Positions 16,425 through 27,328 are shown, counted from the first letter of the stretch. The stretch: DNA of 64,000 nt from Gammaproteobacteria bacterium HGW-Gammaproteobacteria-13 (GCA_002840155.1 PGZH01000007.1:152858-216857), one strand, 5' to 3'. The notes: generated from the letters alone by a model not told the origin. Translations and numbers: made by a program.

Positions 16425-17555
16425 ATGTTGCTCCGCCGCATGCTGATCATGCTCGGCGCAGTACTCGTAGTGGTACTCGCCCTCGCCGCCTACAAAGGCT
16501 TCTCCATCTACCAACAAGTGCAGATGTTCTCCGCGCCGCAGCCGGCCATCAGCGTCGATGCCGCAACGGCCGAAGAACGCCCGTGGCAGGGCCGCTTGCC
16601 AGCCATCGGCACACTCAAGGCATTCCAGGGCGTTAACCTCACCGTAGAGGTCGGCGGCACCGTGCAGCAGGTGCTGTTCCGCTCCGGTGAACAGGTCACC
16701 CTGCAGCAGCCGCTGATCCAGATGGACAGCGATGTCGAGCAGGCCAGCCTGGCCACCGCCGAGGCTGAACTGGGCCTGGCCCGCGTGGAATACGAGCGCG
16801 GCCGTAGCCTGGTCAATCGCCAGAGCATCTCGAAAAGCGAGTTCGACCGCCTCTCGGCCAGCCTGCAGAAGGCCAACGCCAGCGTTGCCCAACTGAAAGC
16901 CATGCTGGCGAAAAAGCGCATCATCGCGCCGTTTGCCGGCACCATCGGCATCCGCCAGGTCGACGTCGGTGACTACCTGTCCTCGGGCACCACCATCGCC
17001 ACCCTGCAGGACCTGAGCAAGCTCTACGTCGACTTCTTCCTGCCCGAACAGGCGGTGCCCAAGCTGGCCATCGGCGAGCGCGTGCGCTTTAGCGTGGCGG
17101 CTTACCCGAATGAGGTGTTCGAGGGCGAAATTGCCGCGATCAACCCCAAGGTCGAAGACGCCACTCGCAACGTGCAGGTACGCGCCATGCTGGTCAACCC
17201 GGAAAGCAAACTGCTGCCCGGCATGTTCGCCAACCTGGAGGTGCTGCTACCGGGTGAGCAGAACCTGATCGTCGTTCCGGAAACCGCCATCACCTACACC
17301 CTGTATGGCAATTCGGTGTACGTGATCGGCGAGAAGAAAGGTGAAGACGGCCAGGTGGTCAAAGACGACAAAGGCCAGGCCGAGCTGGTGGTCGAGCGCC
17401 GCTTCGTCGAAACCGGCGAGCGCCGCGCAGGCCAGGTGGTGATCAGCAAAGGTCTGCAAGCCGGTGAGCAGGTGGTATCCGCCGGCCAGCTGAAGCTGGA
17501 CAACGGTGCCCACGTCAGCATCGCCAACTCGCAGGACAAGCCAAGCGCCAATTAA
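16425..17555 (+). CDS. mexV: RND efflux periplasmic adaptor (MexV-like)
   Basis: This 376-residue membrane-fusion protein has an N-terminal anchor (LIMLGAVLVVVLALAAYKGF), a barrel-sandwich half (TVEVGGTVQQVLFRSGEQV), a coiled-coil hairpin, and the second half (KRIIAPFAGTIGIRQVDVGDY), the classic HlyD/AcrA order. It links the inner-membrane pump to an outer-membrane channel. The ATG at 16425 has AAGGA eight bases upstream and gives the same length as P. aeruginosa MexV from memory. The next gene is the RND pump. No outer-membrane factor gene is in the operon, as for mexVW, which uses OprM. Confidence 0.85.
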   Translation: MLLRRMLIMLGAVLVVVLALAAYKGFSIYQQVQMFSAPQPAISVDAATAEERPWQGRLPAIGTLKAFQGVNLTVEVGGTVQQVLFRSGEQVTLQQPLIQMDSDVEQASLATAEAELGLARVEYERGRSLVNRQSISKSEFDRLSASLQKANASVAQLKAMLAKKRIIAPFAGTIGIRQVDVGDYLSSGTTIATLQDLSKLYVDFFLPEQAVPKLAIGERVRFSVAAYPNEVFEGEIAAINPKVEDATRNVQVRAMLVNPESKLLPGMFANLEVLLPGEQNLIVVPETAITYTLYGNSVYVIGEKKGEDGQVVKDDKGQAELVVERRFVETGERRAGQVVISKGLQAGEQVVSAGQLKLDNGAHVSIANSQDKPSAN

Positions 17556-17582
17556 TCCGGCGCTGCGCAAAGGAACTTATTT

Positions 17583-20500
17583 ATGGCTTTTACTGATCCC
17601 TTTATCCGTCGCCCGGTACTGGCGACCGTGGTCAGTCTGTTGATCATCCTGCTTGGCTTCCAGGCATTCAGCAAACTGACCATTCGCCAGTACCCGCAGA
17701 TGGAAAACGCCCTGATCACAGTGACCACGGCTTACCCCGGGGCCAATGCCGAGACCATACAGGGCTATATCACCCAGCCGCTGCAGCAGAGCCTGGCCAG
17801 CGCCGACGGCATCGACTACATGACCTCGGTCAGCCGGCAGAATGTGTCGGTCATCTCGATCTACGCGCGTATCGGCGCCAATAGCGACCGTTTGTTTACC
17901 GAGCTGTTGGCCAAGGCCAACGAGGTGAAGAACCAGCTGCCGCAAGACGCCGAAGACCCGGTACTGAGCAAGGAAGCCGCCGACTCCACCGCGCTGATGT
18001 ACCTCAGCTTCTACAGCGATGAACTGTCCAACCCGCAAATCACCGACTACCTGTCGCGGGTGATCCAGCCCAAGCTGGCCACCCTGCCCGGCATGGCCGA
18101 AGCCGAGATTCTCGGCAATCAGGTGTTTGCCATGCGCCTGTGGCTCGACCCGGTGAAGATGGGCGCCTACGGCGTGACCGCCAGCGACGTGAATGACGCG
18201 GTGCGCAAGTACAACTTCCTCGCCGCAGCGGGTGAAGTGAAAGGCCAGTACGTGGTCACCAGCATCAACGCCGAAACCGACCTGAAGTCCGCCGAAGCCT
18301 TTGCCGCCATCCCGCTAAAGACCGTGGGCGACAGCCGCGTGCTGATCCGCGATGTGGCGCGGGTGGAAATGGGCGCGGAAAGCTACGACTCGATCAGCTC
18401 CTTCGATGGCATCCCTTCGGTGTACATCGCCATCAAGGGCACGCCGGGGGCCAACCCGCTGGACGTGATCAAGGAAGTGCGCAAGGTCATGCCCGACCTG
18501 GAAGCGCAGCTGCCGCCGAACCTGAAAGTTTCCATCGCCTACGACGCCACGCTGTTTATCCAGGCCTCGATTGATGAGGTGGTAAAGACCCTGTTCGAAG
18601 CCGTGCTGATCGTCATCGTGGTGGTGTTCCTGTTCCTCGGCGCGTTCCGCTCGGTGCTGATCCCGGTGATCACCATCCCGCTGTCGATGATCGGCGTGAT
18701 GTTCTTTATGCAGCTGATGGGCTACTCAATCAACCTGCTGACCCTGCTGGCCATGGTGCTGGCTATCGGCCTGGTGGTGGACGACGCCATCGTCGTGGTG
18801 GAGAACATCCATAGGCATATCGAGGAAGGCAAAACACCCTACGATGCGGCCATTGAAGGCGCGCGGGAGATCGCCGTACCGGTGGTGTCGATGACCATCA
18901 CCCTGGCGGCGGTGTACGCCCCTATCGGCTTCCTCGAAGGCCTCACGGGCGCGCTGTTCAAGGAGTTCGCCCTGACCCTGGCCGGCGCGGTGATTATCTC
19001 CGGCATCGTCGCCCTGACCCTGTCGCCGATGATGTGCGCCAAGCTGCTGCGTCACGAGGAAAACCCGTCAGGGTTGGCGCACAAGCTCGACCAGATCTTC
19101 GACAGCCTCAAGCAGCGCTATCAGCGCGCCCTGCACGGCACCCTGGACACTCGCCCGGTGGTGCTGGTGTTCGCAGTGATCGTCATGTGCCTGATCCCGG
19201 TGCTGCTCAAGTTCACCAAGAGCGAACTGGCCCCGGAAGAAGATCAGGGCATCATCTTTATGATGGCCAGCGCGCCGCAACCTACCAACCTGGAGTACCT
19301 GAACAAGTACACCGATGAGTTCGTGACCATTTTCAAGGAGTTTCCCGAGTACTACTCCTCGTTCCAGATCAACGGCTTCAACGGCGTGCAATCGGGTATC
19401 GGCGGCTTTCTGATGACGCCGTGGAACGAGCGCGAACGCACGCAGATGGAGATTCTTCCGGAGGTGCAAGCGCGCCTGTCGCAGATCGCAGGCCTGCAGA
19501 TCTTCGGCTTCAACCTGCCGTCCCTGCCGGGTACCGGTGAGGGTCTGCCGTTCCAGTTCGTGATCAACACACCCAACGACTACCAGTCGCTGCTGCAGGT
19601 GACCGAGCGGGTCAAGCAACGCGCGGTGGAATCCGGCAAGTTCGCCTTCCTCGACGTCGACCTGGCTTTCGACAAACCGGAAGTGGTGGTGGAAATCGAC
19701 CGCGAAAAAGCCGCGCAGATGGGCGTGTCGATGGAAGACCTCGGTCTGACCCTGGCCAGCCTACTCGGTGAAGGCGAGATCAACCGCTTCACCATCGATG
19801 GACGCAGCTACAAGGTGATTGCCCAGGTCGAGCGCGCCTACCGCGACAACCCGGAATGGCTGGGCAGCTACTACGTGAAGAGCGAAAGCGGCGCGATGCT
19901 GGCCCTGTCGACCCTGGTCAAAGTCAGTGACCGTGCGCGGCCAACCCAGCTCAACCAGTTCCAGCAGCTCAACTCGGCGATTATCCAGGGCGTACCGATT
20001 GTCAGCATGGGTGAAGCCATCGACACGGTGACGCAGATCATGCGCGAGGAAGCCCCAGCTGGTTACGCCTACGACTTCGCTGGCGCCTCGCGGCAACTGG
20101 TACAGGAAGGCAGCGCGCTGTACGTGACCTTCGGCCTGGCGCTGGCGCTGATCTTCCTGGTGCTGGCGGCGCAGTTCGAGAGCTTCCGCGACCCGCTGGT
20201 GATCATGGTCACGGTGCCGCTGTCGATCTGTGGCGCACTGATTCCACTATTCCTCGGCCTGTCGAGCATGAACATCTACACCCAGGTGGGCCTGGTAACG
20301 CTGATCGGCCTGATCACCAAGCACGGCATCCTGATCGTCGAGTTCGCCAACCAGCTGCGCCGCGAGAAAGGCCTGTCGCGTCGTGAAGCAGTTGAAGAGG
20401 CGGCGGCGATTCGCCTACGTCCGGTGCTGATGACCACCGCGGCGATGGTCTTCGGCATGGTGCCGTTGATCCTGGCCACCGGCGCCGGTGCGGTGAGCCG

Positions 20501-20630
20501 CTTCGACATCGGCCTGGTAATCGCCACCGGCATGTCGATCGGCACGCTGTTTACCCTGTTTGTGCTGCCCTGCGTGTACAGCCTGCTGGCACAACCCGAT
20601 GCGCCACCGACAACGGCCAAAGCCCACTAA
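17583..20630 (+). CDS. mexW: RND multidrug efflux transporter (MexW-like)
   Basis: This 1015-residue inner-membrane pump has the RND plan of 12 membrane helices with two large periplasmic loops. The first residues (DPFIRRPVLATVVSLLIILLG) are typical of the MexW/MdtB-type group rather than MexB. The proton-relay aspartates are present in GLVVDDAIVVVENIHRH (Asp400, Asp401). It lies 27 bp after mexV and is followed by a terminator. Known MexVW exports fluoroquinolones, tetracycline, chloramphenicol and macrolides in P. aeruginosa; the substrate range here is inferred from orthology. Confidence 0.9.
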   Translation: MAFTDPFIRRPVLATVVSLLIILLGFQAFSKLTIRQYPQMENALITVTTAYPGANAETIQGYITQPLQQSLASADGIDYMTSVSRQNVSVISIYARIGANSDRLFTELLAKANEVKNQLPQDAEDPVLSKEAADSTALMYLSFYSDELSNPQITDYLSRVIQPKLATLPGMAEAEILGNQVFAMRLWLDPVKMGAYGVTASDVNDAVRKYNFLAAAGEVKGQYVVTSINAETDLKSAEAFAAIPLKTVGDSRVLIRDVARVEMGAESYDSISSFDGIPSVYIAIKGTPGANPLDVIKEVRKVMPDLEAQLPPNLKVSIAYDATLFIQASIDEVVKTLFEAVLIVIVVVFLFLGAFRSVLIPVITIPLSMIGVMFFMQLMGYSINLLTLLAMVLAIGLVVDDAIVVVENIHRHIEEGKTPYDAAIEGAREIAVPVVSMTITLAAVYAPIGFLEGLTGALFKEFALTLAGAVIISGIVALTLSPMMCAKLLRHEENPSGLAHKLDQIFDSLKQRYQRALHGTLDTRPVVLVFAVIVMCLIPVLLKFTKSELAPEEDQGIIFMMASAPQPTNLEYLNKYTDEFVTIFKEFPEYYSSFQINGFNGVQSGIGGFLMTPWNERERTQMEILPEVQARLSQIAGLQIFGFNLPSLPGTGEGLPFQFVINTPNDYQSLLQVTERVKQRAVESGKFAFLDVDLAFDKPEVVVEIDREKAAQMGVSMEDLGLTLASLLGEGEINRFTIDGRSYKVIAQVERAYRDNPEWLGSYYVKSESGAMLALSTLVKVSDRARPTQLNQFQQLNSAIIQGVPIVSMGEAIDTVTQIMREEAPAGYAYDFAGASRQLVQEGSALYVTFGLALALIFLVLAAQFESFRDPLVIMVTVPLSICGALIPLFLGLSSMNIYTQVGLVTLIGLITKHGILIVEFANQLRREKGLSRREAVEEAAAIRLRPVLMTTAAMVFGMVPLILATGAGAVSRFDIGLVIATGMSIGTLFTLFVLPCVYSLLAQPDAPPTTAKAH

Positions 20631-20632
20631 CC

Positions 20633-20660
20633 AAAAAGCCCTGCAATGCAGGGCTTTTTT
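20633..20660 (+). terminator. Rho-independent terminator after mexW
   Basis: AAAAAGCCCTGC pairs with GCAGGGCTTTTTT around an AAT loop, starting two bases after the mexW stop. It may also serve the convergent small gene. Confidence 0.92.
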
Positions 20661-20689
20661 CTGTCTATCGAATTGTCAGGTCAGCAGGC

Positions 20690-20914
20690 TCAACCTTGCG
20701 AACGAGCGCCCTGGGACAAGCTGAACATAAACAGCAGCAGGTCGTGGTCCGGCTTGAGCGCCTCGGCCGTTCGTGCCTGCGGTGGCAACGGGCAGTAGCC
20801 GCGCTCATTGAGGGTGATGACCTGGGGGCTGGCTTCTTGCCAGGCCGCCGCCGCGAGCGAGGCCACGCTGAGCGCGGTCACCAGGAACAAACCTCGTGCG
20901 ATTTCTAGCTTCAT
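20690..20914 (-). CDS. Small secreted protein of unknown function
   Basis: This 74-residue protein has a clear signal peptide (MKLEIARGLFLVTALSVASL, then AAAAWQ with probable cleavage after AAA). The mature part of about 48 residues has one Cys (GYCPLPPQARTAEALKPDHD) and a hydrophobic LLLFMFSLSQG. The ATG at 20914 has AGAGG eight bases upstream; the GTG before it is an alternative. I do not recognise a named family. It stands alone between mexW (convergent) and groEL. The signal peptide and ribosome site make it a likely real gene. Confidence 0.65.
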   Translation of the reverse strand: MKLEIARGLFLVTALSVASLAAAAWQEASPQVITLNERGYCPLPPQARTAEALKPDHDLLLFMFSLSQGARSQG

Positions 20915-21433
20915 CACTGCAACCTCTTGATAGCGCTGCCAAACGCTGTTTGTAGACCCTAGATCACTGATAACCGCAATGTCGCGCTTTGCGACCAGCG
21001 GTCGTTACAGCCGGACTCTGCCGGCAACTCTATTGCGATCATCCTGATCCACACGCAAGCCATTTAGCAGGCCAGGCCTTCGAACTACATTCGCACCAAT
21101 GGTTCAATGCGCGAGCAAACCAAGGATTGGGGCCGCATCAGCGCACCTGGCGGTAACACACCCACAGTCACTTAATTGCCCATTTGCATCAGCGTGGTGC
21201 GTCATAGAACCAGCGGTTTTAAAACAGCCGCAGGCAACACCCTAACCGGCACAACCTCCAGCCACACGGCAAAAGCGGCGTGGTAGAGCACATCCAGGTG
21301 AGGTCAAAACAAGAAGCGGCAATGCTGACAGGCAGCACAGCGCAGATTGACAGGCTCCAGTCCGGGAGCGCGCATCACACAAAGCAATTGGCGTACCGCT
21401 TTGCCGCGAGGACTGTTTATAGCCGAGAAAAAT
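20915..21433. other. Gene-free stretch between the small secreted protein gene and groEL
   Basis: No convincing coding frame, tRNA or other RNA gene is seen in about 520 bp. The only notable element is an NtrC-like dyad at 21185-21201 (TGCATCAGCGTGGTGCG). A sigma-54-like sequence on the plus strand at about 21389-21405 has GG and GC one base too far apart, so it is unlikely to be active. The stretch may be a decayed regulatory region. Confidence 0.5.
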
Positions 21434-21462
21434 GAAAACCCCGTGACAGGCACGGGGTTTTC
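21434..21462 (-). terminator. Rho-independent terminator of groESL
   Basis: On the minus strand GAAAACCCCGTG pairs with CACGGGGTTTTC around a five-base loop, followed by ATTTTTC. It lies about 50 bases after the groEL stop. Confidence 0.88.
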
Positions 21463-21512
21463 TTTACATCAAGCAAACCGCCTGGCGGCGGTCTGCTGGG
21501 CGCCGGGCTGGC

Positions 21513-23177
<1,665 letters not shown>

Positions 23178-23215
23178 TCAAATAGAGCGGAATTCGTAGC
23201 GACGGGGCGCTGAAA

Positions 23216-23509
23216 TCAACCTTCAACGACAGCGAGAATTTCGCTCTCGCTCATTACCAGCAGGTCTTCACCGTCAACTTTGATGGTGTTGCTGCCGGAG
23301 TAAGGGCCAAACACCACTTTGTCGCCGACTTTAACGGCCAGGGCACGCACTTCACCGTTGTCCAGCACGCGGCCGGTACCGACAGCGAGGATTTCACCGC
23401 TGTTGGCTTTCTCGGCAGCGGAACCTGGCAGCACGATGCCGCCTGCGGTTTTCTTTTCTTCTTCGCTGCGACGGATTACGACGCGGTCATGCAGAGGACG
23501 AAGCTTCAT
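23216..23509 (-). CDS. groS: Co-chaperonin GroES (10 kDa)
   Basis: This 97-residue protein caps the GroEL ring. The start [14 protein letters not shown], the mobile loop ([20 protein letters not shown]) and the roof segment [20 protein letters not shown] are all family-typical. GGGAGAG lies before the ATG. It is the first gene of the groESL operon, whose sigma-32 promoter lies about 150 bases upstream. Confidence 0.99.
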   Translation of the reverse strand: MKLRPLHDRVVIRRSEEEKKTAGGIVLPGSAAEKANSGEILAVGTGRVLDNGEVRALAVKVGDKVVFGPYSGSNTIKVDGEDLLVMSESEILAVVEG

Positions 23510-23654
23510 TGTCGATCTCTCCCAATAGGTGGTTTACAGCGGCTGGTGTATTCACCAGCGGGTTAGCAAAGTCCGGCGAGGCCGGTAGCGCTACGCCAGG
23601 CGCAGCGCTGAAGTCTGATCTGCCGATACGACAGAAAACCTTGCGGTGACCGCT

Positions 23655-23682
23655 ACATAAGGGCGCACAAGGGGATTTCAAG
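23655..23682 (-). promoter_or_regulatory. Heat-shock (sigma-32) promoter of groESL
   Basis: On the minus strand CTTGAAA (23676-23682) is followed after 13 bases by CCTTATGT (23655-23662), close to the sigma-32 consensus CTTGAAA-N13-15-CCCCATnT. No CIRCE inverted repeat is seen, so control by sigma-32 rather than HrcA is expected. Confidence 0.8.
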
Positions 23683-23732
23683 GGCAGAGGGTGAAATTTT
23701 TAATATGTGAAAGCCTTTTTACGAGCCGCAAA

Positions 23733-24182
23733 TCAGTCGCGGCGCTCGTATTCGCCTTCCAGCACATTGGGGCGAGCTTGCCCGGAGCGCGCGGCCTGGT
23801 CGTCGAAAAAAGCGCGCTGACGCATGGCCTGCTCGGCGGCACGCAGGCGCACCTTGTTGACCAGCAGACGACGGGTGAAGGGAATCAGGCAGAACACGCC
23901 GAAGATGTCGCTGATAAAGCCTGGCAGCAGCAGCAAACCACCACCGACGGCGATCAGCAGGCCTTCGAGCATTTCCTGCTCAGGCAACTCACCACGCGCC
24001 AGCTTTTCCCGCGCACGCCAGGCCGTGGCAACGCCGGCTACACGCAGCAAAACACTGCCGAGAATGGCAGTACCTATGACCAGCAACAGGGTCGGCAGCA
24101 CGCCGATGGCGCTGCCCACCTGAATCAGCAGGGCCAGCTCGATGATCGGAAACAGCAAAAACAGAAACAGAAAAGCGCGCAT
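23733..24182 (-). CDS. fxsA: FxsA family membrane protein
   Basis: This 149-residue inner-membrane protein starts MRAFLFLFLLFPIIELALLI, the family's conserved N-terminus, and has up to four hydrophobic segments ending in GFISDIFGVFCLIPFTRRLL, with a charged C-terminal tail. E. coli FxsA (suppressor of F exclusion of phage T7) acts by sequestering PifA; its normal role is unclear. The ATG at 24182 has AAGGA eight bases upstream; a longer upstream frame runs through a repeat and is not coding. It lies upstream of groESL in the same direction, as in PAO1 from memory. Confidence 0.9.
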   Translation of the reverse strand: MRAFLFLFLLFPIIELALLIQVGSAIGVLPTLLLVIGTAILGSVLLRVAGVATAWRAREKLARGELPEQEMLEGLLIAVGGGLLLLPGFISDIFGVFCLIPFTRRLLVNKVRLRAAEQAMRQRAFFDDQAARSGQARPNVLEGEYERRD

Positions 24183-24195
24183 CGAAGGTTCCTTA

Positions 24196-24362
24196 AGAGC
24201 CTGTTTACGGTCTCGCGAGCTAGAGCCATGCAAGGCGCTACGTAGTAACAGCCTTCGGCTGGTCAAAACGGCGAGGAAGCGGAGTTTACTGGTGTAAATG
24301 AGCATTCCGAGCCTGTTTTTAACGCAGCAGGGCCGACGCGCAGCAGATCGTAGGCAGGCTCT
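24196..24362 (-). repeat. MITE-like intergenic repeat, copy A
   Basis: A 167-bp element is bounded by 8-bp inverted ends (AGAGCCTG at 24196-24203 and CAGGCTCT at 24355-24362). Its core (24209-24350) is found again, inverted, at 26006-26149 with about 85% identity by eye. It has no coding frame and lies between fxsA and the HugZ-like gene. The sequence style is that of dispersed Pseudomonas intergenic repeats. Confidence 0.8.
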
Positions 24363-24414
24363 AAACGGAAGATCAGCTTCCAGTAAGGGTGAAGTATGGG
24401 GCGTTAGGCTGAAT

Positions 24415-25146
24415 TCAAGCTGAAGCCTGACCATCGGTCGGCCAGACCTCGGCGCGAGCCAGCGCCACCAGGGCCTGGCGCACCTCAAGCGGACTGTTAC
24501 AGGATGTTGGAAACGCCAACCAATGCAGGCCCTGACCGATGCGCAGGTGAAAACCTTCGCTATCAAGACCGACCAGTTCGGCCGGCGCATGGCTGGGCAA
24601 GCCGGCCAGCTGGACATAGTGGGCGATAGCGTTGCCATGGTCACTGTTCATATGTTCGAGCATGCCGATTTCACTGTCGCCAGCGAAGGGATTGGCCAGC
24701 GCCACCTGATCCAACCAGTGAATCGCGCCAAAACCACCGATATAGCGCCAGCGCACCGGCTCAAGTCGCCAGAAATCGAAGTCATGGGCCTGGTGATAAC
24801 CGCGTGAATCGGGGAAATAGCGGTAATAACGCTGCGCCGCAGCAGCAATCTGCGCCTCGTCATCCAATTGTCGTGCTTGCGCGAGCAAAGTAAGACGACC
24901 GACCGCCTGCACATCTTCCGCCCCGCGCTCGCCCACCAGCAGCGAACACTTGCCGTCCTGCTTGAGGTTATGGGTGTGCTGGGCGATGCGGCTGATCAGA
25001 ATCAGCGGGTAACCGTCAGCATCCAGGCAATAGGGCACCACTGATCCGAAAGGGAAACCCGGCATGGCCTTGGAATGGGTGCTGAGCACGCCACGGTATT
25101 CCTTGAGCAGCAATTCTCGGGCATGCTTGCCGGCTTTCACGCTCAC
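24415..25146 (-). CDS. HugZ-like haem-utilisation / pyridoxamine-phosphate-oxidase-fold protein
   Basis: This 243-residue protein has an N-terminal split-barrel flavin/haem fold ([20 protein letters not shown], then [20 protein letters not shown]) and a C-terminal DUF2470-type domain ([20 protein letters not shown]). HugZ proteins degrade haem to release iron in other Gammaproteobacteria and Helicobacter, but many relatives are uncharacterised, so haem oxygenase activity is not assured. The start is GTG with AAGGAG seven bases upstream. It is divergent from the short-chain dehydrogenase and has a repeat element 52 bp after its stop. Confidence 0.82.
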   Translation of the reverse strand: MSVKAGKHARELLLKEYRGVLSTHSKAMPGFPFGSVVPYCLDADGYPLILISRIAQHTHNLKQDGKCSLLVGERGAEDVQAVGRLTLLAQARQLDDEAQIAAAAQRYYRYFPDSRGYHQAHDFDFWRLEPVRWRYIGGFGAIHWLDQVALANPFAGDSEIGMLEHMNSDHGNAIAHYVQLAGLPSHAPAELVGLDSEGFHLRIGQGLHWLAFPTSCNSPLEVRQALVALARAEVWPTDGQASA

Positions 25147-25239
25147 CTTATGACTCCTTGCATAAAATCCGTCACAGAACGGGAGGCGCCTAGATTAACC
25201 GCCGGCAAGGCCACACGACACCATTTGAGGGGACTCGCG

Positions 25240-25998
25240 ATGCAACTTAAAGACAAGGTCATCATCATCACCGGCGGCTGTCAGGGCCTGGGCCGTGCCA
25301 TGGCTGAATACCTGGCAGAGAAAGGCGTCAAACTGGCGCTGGTCGACCTGAACCAGGAAAAACTCGACGAAGCCGTGGCTGCCTGCAAGGCCATGGGCGT
25401 AGAAGCCCGCGCTTACCTGTGCAACGTCGCCAATGAAGAGCAAGTGACCCAGACCGTGGCGCAGATTGCCGAAGACTTCGGCGCGATCAACGGCCTGGTG
25501 AACAACGCCGGCATCCTGCGTGACGGCCTGACTATCAAGGTCAAGGACGGCGAAATCACCAAGCTGAGCCTGGCCCAGTGGCAGTCGGTGATCGACGTCA
25601 ACCTCACCGGCGTATTCCTCTGCACCCGCGAAGTGGCGGCGAAGATGATCGAGCTGAAGAACGAAGGCGCGATCATCAACATCTCCTCGATTTCCCGCGC
25701 CGGCAATATCGGCCAGGCCAACTACTCCGCCGCCAAGGCTGGCGTAGCTGCTGACACCGTGGTCTGGGCCAAGGAACTGGCGCGTTACGGCATCCGTGTC
25801 GCGGGCGTAGCACCGGGCTTTATCGAGACCGAAATGGTTGCCAGCATGAAGCCGGAAGCGCTGGAGCGCATGACTTCGGTCATCCCACTGCGCCGCATGG
25901 GCAAACCCGCCGAGATCGCCCACTCGGTGGCCTATATCCTGGAAAACGACTACTACACCGGTCGGATTCTGGAGCTGGACGGCGGCCTGCGCTTGTAA
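25240..25998 (+). CDS. Short-chain dehydrogenase/reductase (FabG-like)
   Basis: This 252-residue Rossmann-fold oxidoreductase has the NAD(P) motif TGGCQGLG (TGxxxGxG), the NNAG motif ([11 protein letters not shown]), the catalytic Ser ([10 protein letters not shown]) and the YxxxK pair (NYSAAKAG). It uses NAD(P)H to interconvert a carbonyl and an alcohol; the substrate is unknown, and 3-oxoacyl-ACP reductase-like is only the nearest description. The ATG at 25240 has GAGGGG upstream; an earlier in-frame start would overlap the divergent gene. A second copy of the intergenic repeat begins 8 bp after its stop. Confidence 0.93.
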   Translation: MQLKDKVIIITGGCQGLGRAMAEYLAEKGVKLALVDLNQEKLDEAVAACKAMGVEARAYLCNVANEEQVTQTVAQIAEDFGAINGLVNNAGILRDGLTIKVKDGEITKLSLAQWQSVIDVNLTGVFLCTREVAAKMIELKNEGAIINISSISRAGNIGQANYSAAKAGVAADTVVWAKELARYGIRVAGVAPGFIETEMVASMKPEALERMTSVIPLRRMGKPAEIAHSVAYILENDYYTGRILELDGGLRL

Positions 25999-26005
25999 TC
26001 GGCAC

Positions 26006-26149
26006 CGATCTGCTGCGCGTCGGCCATCCTGCGTTAAAAACGACCTCGGGCTGCTCATTTACAACCCGTAAACTCCGCGCCCTCGGTCGCTTGACCAGCC
26101 AAAGGCTGTTACTAACGTAGCGCCTTGCCTGGCTCTAGCTCGCTAGATC
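26006..26149 (+). repeat. MITE-like intergenic repeat, copy B
   Basis: This is the inverted partner of the element at 24209-24350. Long blocks are identical, such as CGATCTGCTGCGCGTCGGCC at the left and GTAGCGCCTTGC near the right. It begins 8 bp after the dehydrogenase stop and lacks the AGAGCCTG ends seen in copy A, so it is the more decayed copy. Confidence 0.8.
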
Positions 26150-26164
26150 TAGAATGCTGGAAAC

Positions 26165-26192
26165 AAAAAGCCCCGCAAATGCGGGGCTTTTT
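26165..26192. terminator. Bidirectional terminator
   Basis: AAAAAGCCCCGC pairs with GCGGGGCTTTTT around an AAAT loop. It lies between the convergent dehydrogenase and DUF481 genes and has A and T runs on both sides. Confidence 0.9.
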
Positions 26193-26213
26193 CATTTGAA
26201 CCGCGGTTAAGCG

Positions 26214-27218
26214 TTACCAGCCGACGCCAAAACCCAGGCTATAACGGGTCTCATCCAGCTCACCTTCCGAGCCGCTGACCAGGTCCTTCTCAGCCTTCAT
26301 ATTCAGCGAGGCCCAGTCGGTCAGCTTATAACGCAAGCCCACGGCGGCATCCAGGGTGTAATCAGCAACGTTGTTCAGTGGCTTGCCCACTTCGCCATCG
26401 CTGAACAACTCGACACTCTTGCCGATCAGGTAGCGGTTGTAGTCCCACTTCAGACTCGCGGCGTAGAAGTTGTCGCTTTCACCATTGGCATACTCGTAGT
26501 CCGTGCGGTTAAGCAGCCCGGCCACGGAGAAGGCGCCCAGTTCATTGTCCCAGAACTGGTAACCCGGACCGGTACCCACGGTGCGCTGACGACGCAGGTC
26601 TTCAATGCGATCACGCTTGTACTCCAAGCGCCCTTGCCAGAACCAGTGTTCGGTCAGGAAGCGGTCGAGGGCATATTCCACGCCCCAGTTATCGGTGCTC
26701 ACCACACTGTCGCGAAATTCGCGGTTGTACTCGGCCTGCCCGTTATGCCGCCACAGACCATGCCGGGCCTGAGTTTTCAGGCGCACGTCATAGTCGTCGG
26801 TGTCCCGCTCTGCACGTTTGTAGTCCAGTGAGGCGTCGATATTGCCCTTCCAGACAAAGTCTTCAATCAGCGGCTTAGGTTTGAGCATTTGCTTGATGCT
26901 GGCCAGCTCAACCGTCTTCGGCGCGTCACCGTTGGCCAGGATCACCTTGCCCGGTTCGGCCGGCTGCAGAGACTTGGCGCGCTCACCGGCGATGGCGTTT
27001 TCCTTGATCAGCAGTTCCTGATCGCTTTCCAGGGTGGCGATCTTGCTCCAGTCCAGAGCGATGGCGCCGCCGTAGTCAGTTTCCAGCAGCAGCTTGCCGC
27101 CGTCGTAGAACTTGATCTTGCCGGTCAGGCGGTCGCCGTTCTTCAGCCAGACGGTATCCGCCAGCGCGGAGGTGGCGGCCACAGAAAGGGCCAGGCACAG
27201 CAGGGTTCGGGAAAACAT
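26214..27218 (-). CDS. DUF481 outer-membrane protein, copy 1
   Basis: This 334-residue protein has a signal peptide (MFSRTLLCLALSVAATSALA), a short periplasmic start (DTVWLKNGDRLTGKIKFYDG, a DUF2500-like SH3-type segment) and a C-terminal beta-barrel of DUF481 type ending in aromatic-rich strands (YSLGFGVGW, with a terminal Trp as in outer-membrane proteins). The ATG at 27218 gives the clean signal peptide. It is a tandem paralogue of the next gene upstream. Members of this family are related to E. coli YdiY; the function is unknown. Confidence 0.88.
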   Translation of the reverse strand: MFSRTLLCLALSVAATSALADTVWLKNGDRLTGKIKFYDGGKLLLETDYGGAIALDWSKIATLESDQELLIKENAIAGERAKSLQPAEPGKVILANGDAPKTVELASIKQMLKPKPLIEDFVWKGNIDASLDYKRAERDTDDYDVRLKTQARHGLWRHNGQAEYNREFRDSVVSTDNWGVEYALDRFLTEHWFWQGRLEYKRDRIEDLRRQRTVGTGPGYQFWDNELGAFSVAGLLNRTDYEYANGESDNFYAASLKWDYNRYLIGKSVELFSDGEVGKPLNNVADYTLDAAVGLRYKLTDWASLNMKAEKDLVSGSEGELDETRYSLGFGVGW

Positions 27219-27328
27219 AGGGATGGTTTGTCTACTTCGGGTTCGCGGAAGGTCGCGCATTATCCGTAAGCACGACGCCAGAGCAAGCACTGACCGACAG
27301 AATCACCACGAGTTCACCACCGCGTGCG

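Noticed and set aside
21388-21405. Sigma-54-like promoter on the plus strand before the groEL terminator
   Set aside because: The GG and GC elements are 11 rather than 10 bases apart and no gene follows on that strand.
24196-26149. Composite transposon carrying the HugZ-like and dehydrogenase genes
   Set aside because: No transposase is present, the repeats are non-coding, and the enclosed genes occupy the same place in PAO1 from memory, so transfer as a unit is unlikely.
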